Source of the DNA: an uncultured Peptococcaceae bacterium
GTDB lineage: Bacteria; Bacillota; Desulfotomaculia; Desulfotomaculales; Desulfallaceae
NCBI GenBank assembly: GCA_913064925.1
Contig: CAJYBN010000119.1
Coordinates: 1 to 8,585 of the forward strand
Direction of reading: 5' to 3'
DNA: 8,585 nucleotides
Position numbers and translations under genes: made by a program. The notes under the pieces were generated by a model. The model saw only the letters and a list, made by a program, of their open reading frames with translations, had not been told where the DNA came from and did no database searches. Positions 5,542 to 8,585 of the stretch are shown in pieces (within the stretch, counting starts at the first letter, position 1; the number at the start of each line of letters is the position of its first letter).

Positions 5542-6987
5542 ATGGGTGAAAAGATGAACAGGTTAGCGGCTCTACTTGCGGTACTGGTTGTTGTGGCCGT
5601 TTTTGCAATGACGGCCACGGAAGCCGGTGCAAAAATCAACACGGAGGTTTTCCCCGGGTACTTTAAAAATGTAGACTACAGCAACCCGGAATTGTTCCTG
5701 CAATGCGGGGACCAGACGAGGATAACGCCGGAAATCCAGCAGGTGGCGGACGGGTTCAACGACGCAAAGGACATATCCACCGTCATGGAGATATTCCAGT
5801 GGATGCGGGCCAATTTGCGCCTCGGCGACGGTGAAAAGTTCGGGCGCACCTCCCAGGAAATAATCACCTCGGGGGTCTACACGGGCTGTACGGATATGGG
5901 GCTGATATTCGCGTCCCTGGCCCGCGCCAAGGGCATACCGACGGTTTTCCTGCAGACTGCGAGAGCTGACTGGATTGAGTTGGTCAGTTCCGGAGCAAAT
6001 CCCAGCACCATTAACGGGCACATCCTTGTGGAGGTCTACCTGAACGGAAGGTGGTACCTGGTGGACAGCACCGCCGGGAAGCTGTTCCTGGATTACGACA
6101 ATCAGAACATGTCGCTGGGCGACGGGTACTATGTGTTTGCCAAGTCGATAGAAGTTTGGGACACCGGCGTCAAGAATGAGCAGGAAAACAGGAATATAAT
6201 GCACGAACTTTTCAGGGACTTCGACCCTTCGCTGTACGAGAACCCAAAGTATGACTACATCGACCTTGCGACCGGGGAAAGGAAAAAGAGCTGGGACTTC
6301 GAATTCAGGAACGCGGTACTTATCGCCGGCCGGAAAGATCCGGTAGAGTTGTTCGACTCCAGGTTCACCGGCAATTTCGCTTCAAAGTTAATGACCGATT
6401 TCTTCCAAATCTCCAGCTACCATGTGAGGGGCGCGGATAGGATGGTACTGCTGTACACCCCTGACCAGGAAGGGCAGGTGACGGACTGCCTGCGTGAGGC
6501 GGTCCCGGAGATAAATTCCTCGTGTGAGCGCTTCGCGATGAGTACCTATAGGAACGGGCAACGGGTCATCCTGGTCAAGGCCCCGACCGAGGATGAGCTG
6601 CTGGATGCAATCGAGAAACTCCCCGCGGACATTCTGGACAGAGACTACTTTAATGGGGGCGGGGGTAGTGATGATGACTGGGAGGGTCACTACATCCTGC
6701 AGAACCACATCCTAAAGATAACGTTCAGCGCCCCGCTGGATATGTCCAGCGTCAGCGAGGAAACCGTGTTCGTCCGTGACCAGGACGGCAAAATAATCGA
6801 TTTTGACTGGGCCTGCAATGAAAACTTCGTATTCCTTCAGCCGTTAGTCACTGACTTATCAAAGACATATACAGTGGTTGTCAAGGCTGGTATAAGGTCG
6901 GAGAGTGGCGTACCCATGAGTGAGGATTTTACCTGGGACTTCAGGGTGAAGGCAGGCACTTGCTGTGCCCAAGTCAACTATCGATAG
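5542..6987 (+). CDS. Secreted transglutaminase-like protein with C-terminal Big_5 domain
   Basis: 481 residues. A signal peptide is clear: MGEKMNR, a hydrophobic run from about 8 to 23, then TEAGA with probable cleavage near residue 30. Residues ~75-180 look like a transglutaminase/papain-like core. Cys116 lies in YTGCTDMGLIFASLARAKGI, His160 in INGHILVEVY and Asp175 in GRWYLVDST, the usual Cys-His-Asp order and spacing. The middle (~180-370) is unassigned. Residues ~383-470 resemble a Big_5/SbsA-type Ig domain (LKITFSAPLDMSSVSEETVF through DFTWDFRV), common on envelope proteins. The family includes cross-linking enzymes and proteases, so the substrate is unknown; an extracellular or envelope role is inferred. 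The start at 5542 has GCGGGG eight bases upstream; the ATG at 5554 is an alternative that keeps the signal peptide. It is preceded by the duplicated leader and followed 17 bases later by the second copy. Confidence 0.88.
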   Translation: MGEKMNRLAALLAVLVVVAVFAMTATEAGAKINTEVFPGYFKNVDYSNPELFLQCGDQTRITPEIQQVADGFNDAKDISTVMEIFQWMRANLRLGDGEKFGRTSQEIITSGVYTGCTDMGLIFASLARAKGIPTVFLQTARADWIELVSSGANPSTINGHILVEVYLNGRWYLVDSTAGKLFLDYDNQNMSLGDGYYVFAKSIEVWDTGVKNEQENRNIMHELFRDFDPSLYENPKYDYIDLATGERKKSWDFEFRNAVLIAGRKDPVELFDSRFTGNFASKLMTDFFQISSYHVRGADRMVLLYTPDQEGQVTDCLREAVPEINSSCERFAMSTYRNGQRVILVKAPTEDELLDAIEKLPADILDRDYFNGGGGSDDDWEGHYILQNHILKITFSAPLDMSSVSEETVFVRDQDGKIIDFDWACNENFVFLQPLVTDLSKTYTVVVKAGIRSESGVPMSEDFTWDFRVKAGTCCAQVNYR

Positions 6988-7003
6988 GGCAACAGGCACA
7001 TAA

Positions 7004-7092
7004 ACGACCACATTGACCTATGAAAGGGCCCGGAAACTGAGAATTGACCCGAACCACAGCCCAAGGGAGAGTGCCACCTTGGGCCTTTCTGC
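7004..7092 (+). repeat. Duplicated leader, copy 2, upstream of truncated integrase
   Basis: Direct repeat of 5369-5457, offset 1635 bases. The stem GCCCAAGG/CCTTGGGC (7059-7066 with 7077-7084) and its flanks are kept while the loop is changed, followed by CTTTCTGC. A leader-upstream hairpin seen in copy 1 (TTGGCCC/GGGCCAA, 5378-5398) is not kept. It sits between the transglutaminase-like gene and the integrase and could serve as terminator for the former. Confidence 0.8.
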
Positions 7093-7109
7093 GTCCTGGG
7101 GAATTTCTG

Positions 7110-7119
7110 AGGAGGGGGG
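7110..7119 (+). promoter_or_regulatory. Strong ribosome binding site of integrase
   Basis: AGGAGGGGGG ends 8 bases before GTG at 7128. It sets that start and excludes the upstream in-frame codon at 7044, which lies inside the leader repeat. Confidence 0.8.
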
Positions 7120-7127
7120 AACCAAAA

Positions 7128-7634
7128 GTGAGCACACCTGAAGACTACGTTGAGCAATTCAGGCAGCACCTGGCCGCCGACGGCAAGGCCAATAAAACAA
7201 TCGCATCCTACACCGGCGACATAAGGGACTTCCTGGACTGGCTGGCGCAAAGGGGCACCGCCTTCGACGGCCGGCTGCAGCGCTTCCAGGTCACCGCCTA
7301 CAGGCGCCACATCGCCGGGGCCGGCTACAAGCCGAATACGATAAACAAGAAGGTCAACAGCCTGCGCTGCTTCAACCTCTTCCTGGTGGAGAGCGGCCGG
7401 GCGGCGGAAATCGCCGTGCACCCCAAAAAGGACCGGGCCAAAGTGGCCGCCGGGTCCGAGCGGCAGGCGGAGGTCTTTTCGGACGACGAGGTCGAGAGGA
7501 TCCTGCTGCGCGCCGCCGACCGCGCCCGCTGCAGCGCCCGGGACGCCCTTGTGATGCTCACGCTCCTCTACACCGACCTGCGCGTGTCCGAGCTCGTGTC
7601 CGTGCGCCTTTCCGACATCGTAAGCGTCAAATAA
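7128..7634 (+). pseudogene. Tyrosine integrase cut at codon 164 by IS66 end
   Basis: Codons 1-164 are a clean N-terminal part of an XerC/XerD-like integrase. A SAM-like core-binding domain is visible (about residues 5-95, with KTIASYTGDIRDFLDWL and NTINKKVNSLRCFNLFL). A linker rich in Lys/Ala follows, then the start of the catalytic domain with the first catalytic residue Arg152 in LLYTDLRVSELVSVRLSDI. At 7620 the IS66 terminal sequence GTAAGCG begins exactly on a codon boundary and adds only VSVK before TAA at 7632-7634. The Lys, HxxR, His and Tyr of the active site are therefore lost and the product cannot recombine DNA. An N-terminal fragment could still be made, as the start signals are intact. 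The missing 3' half is not in the window, while a 74-base piece of the gene lies at 4185-4258. Confidence 0.88.
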
Positions 7635-7660
7635 ACCCCACCTGGACTGGGTAGGGTTTA
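7632..7660 (-). terminator. Terminator hairpin near IS66 end
   Basis: TAAACCC (7632-7638) pairs with GGGTTTA (7654-7660), extended inward by further pairs. Read on the minus strand it follows the tnpC stop (7669-7671) by eight bases and is followed by TTTATTTGA, giving a T-run. Confidence 0.6.
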
Positions 7661-7668
7661 TAGCAATC

Positions 7669-8187
7669 TTATTTTATTACTCGACAACTGTTGGGTAATG
7701 AAGTTGACCAGGGGAGCAGCTCGTCTAAAGCTTTCCGATCCCCGGTATCCATATTGGGAAGTTTCTCGAAGAGATGGATCAGGTAGCGGAAGGTATTTAA
7801 ACCATTCTCCTTCGCCGTTTCCATAACACTGTAAACAATAGCACTGGCCCGGGCACCCCGCGGAGTGTTGGCAAATAGCCAATTCTTGCGGCCAATCACG
7901 AATGGTTTAATAGATCGTTTACTGCGGTTATTATCTAGCTCCAATCGGCCGTCTTGCATAAAGGCTTCGAGTTTATTCCACTGACTCAGACAATACTTAA
8001 TCGCCTGGCCAAAGGCGCTTTTGGGAAGCACCTGTTCATTTTGGATCTGGAGCCACGACAAAAAAGCATCCAGCACGGCTCGGCTGCGCGCCAAGCGTGT
8101 TTTATAACGTTCTTCAACAATGGACTTGCGCAAATCAGTAGCGCCGCAGGCGAGATAGACCCGGTCAATGCTGGCTTCGTTCAGCAT
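7669..8187 (-). pseudogene. tnpC: IS66 tnpB-tnpC in-frame deletion fusion, inactive transposase
   Basis: 172 residues. The first 23 (MLNEASIDRVYLACGATDLR then KSI) are the start of TnpB, the IS66 Orf2 protein. From VEERYKTRL onward it is the C-terminal part of TnpC, the DDE transposase: LPKSAFGQAIKYCLSQWNKL, LELDNNRSKRSIKPFVIGRK, NWLFANTPRGARASAIVYS, then the IS66_C-like tail ENGLNTFRYLIHLFEKLPNM. The junction is near base 8118 and keeps the frame. In active relatives the NNR motif reads NNRAERSI with the Glu believed to be the third catalytic acid; here residue 90 is Lys (AAA). With the upstream acids also deleted, transposition activity is excluded. The ATG overlaps the tnpA stop (ATGCTGA), as usual for translationally coupled IS66 genes. 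A small DNA-binding or regulatory product is possible but unsupported. Confidence 0.87.
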
Positions 8188-8282
8188 AGCTTTACCAGTA
8201 CACGGACTATCTCGGAGAGCAAGGCCGGTTCAAAGCCGGGTTTTACTTCGATGTAAGCTTCACCCACTCTGATTAGTAGGAA
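8181..8282 (-). pseudogene. tnpA: IS66 tnpA C-terminal remnant
   Basis: Thirty-three codons, FLLIRVGEAYIEVKPGFEPA then LLSEIVRVLVKLC, followed by TGA at 8181-8183. The IEVKPGF motif and the short Leu/Val-rich tail are typical of the end of Firmicute IS66 TnpA (OrfA). The helix-turn-helix N-terminal part is missing, cut next to repeat copy D. The stop overlaps the tnpB start. Confidence 0.75.
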
Positions 8283-8288
8283 ATAGAC

Positions 8289-8531
8289 GGTGCCAGGCAC
8301 TTAACTTATTAACTTATTGAGTTGTAACCCTCCCAGGCTCCGAGTCGGCGGGGGTTTTTCTTTTCCCAGCCGGCTGCTACAGGCCGGGGTCCGGCCGTGA
8401 GGGCGCCGGGGGGCCGTGGAAGCAGCGGCGCGGGATTCCGAAGGGAATATACACAGGCCGCCAGATTTACGCGGCAAATCGGGTCGTTTCTGCGGCGCGA
8501 ATTTCCCGGCGCCTCACGCCAAACTCCAGGT
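8289..8531 (+). repeat. GTGCCAGGCAC repeat element, copy D (longest)
   Basis: The head GGTGCCAGGCAC plus tandem TTAACTTA runs from 8289 to 8319. The body has the same plan as B: ACCCTC box, hairpin with T-rich loop (about 8343-8353 with 8365-8375, imperfect), GGGCGCCGGGGGGCCG block near 8400 and ACACAGGCCGCCAGATT at 8451-8467. It goes on to AACTCCAGG (8523-8531), which also ends copy C. It therefore combines features of both other long copies and may be closest to the complete unit, about 240 bases. The remaining bases to 8585 show no gene. Confidence 0.7.
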
Positions 8532-8585
8532 GTTGTTTCTAACGATAAACTGCCGGGAATTTCCCACAATAAATTACCGAACTCA

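Larger units (their letters stand above)
7620..8282 (-). mobile_element. IS66-family element remnant (one end, internally deleted)
   Basis: The end at 7620 starts GTAAGCG, typical of IS66-family terminal inverted repeats. Reading from the other side on the minus strand, the element has the 3' end of tnpA, the start of tnpB and the 3' part of tnpC, the family's gene order. A full IS66 element is about 2.5 kb; only about 660 bases remain. No matching CGCTTAC end is present on the right, where similarity stops at about 8282, seven bases before repeat copy D. No target-site duplication can therefore be tested. The element is not autonomous. Confidence 0.88.

Noticed and set aside
5572..6204. 210-residue minus-strand frame inside the transglutaminase-like gene
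   Set aside because: Antisense shadow of a gene with signal peptide and catalytic motifs; no recognisable protein features of its own.
7044..7127. Upstream in-frame start for the integrase at 7044
   Set aside because: It lies inside the duplicated leader hairpin and lacks a ribosome binding site, while GTG at 7128 has AGGAGGGGGG at proper distance.
7954..8256. 100-residue plus-strand frame across the IS66 remnant
   Set aside because: Opposite strand of recognisable tnpA, tnpB and tnpC sequence.

Overview
The window looks like an accessory, repeat-rich stretch from a Firmicute. The best guess is a Desulfotomaculum/Pelotomaculum-type clostridium. This rests on strong AGGAGG/GGGAG ribosome binding sites with GTG starts, Firmicute-like IS66 genes, a large cysteine-free S-layer-like protein and dispersed GTGCCAGGCAC repeats. 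It is an inference from style, not from a marker gene. Base composition is patchy: roughly 1-4180 is AT-rich, 4300-7620 is GC-rich, and the IS66 remnant lies in between.

Left part (1-3900): an almost complete XerC/XerD-type tyrosine recombinase enters from the left edge with all six catalytic residues present. About 120 bases after its stop lies an AT-rich patch with four copies of the heptamer ATATAAT (three direct, one inverted). Directly after it a 906-codon reading frame opens in the middle of an Ig-like S-layer domain. That frame has no start codon with a ribosome binding site, no signal peptide and no SLH domains, but it is otherwise intact and ends in a strong terminator. It looks like a 5'-truncated or silent S-layer cassette beside a recombinase, and is the most interesting item here.

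Middle part (3850-5460): four copies of a GTGCCAGGCAC-headed repeat occur in the window; one partial and two longer copies are here. A 74-base fragment of the integrase found complete-to-the-break at 7128 sits immediately before one of them. A small gene with a C-terminal ribbon-helix-helix-like segment follows, then about 430 non-coding bases full of inverted repeats.

Right part (5369-8585): a secreted transglutaminase-like protein with a C-terminal Big_5-type domain lies between two direct copies of an 89-base leader containing a terminator hairpin. The second copy precedes a tyrosine integrase that is cut at codon 164 by the end of an IS66-family element. That element is itself a remnant: its tnpB start is fused in frame to the tnpC 3' part, the catalytic Glu position holds Lys, and its other end is lost at the fourth repeat copy.

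Taken together, the region has been reshaped by site-specific recombination, IS insertion and repeat-linked rearrangement, and it carries cell-surface or secreted cargo (S-layer and transglutaminase genes).
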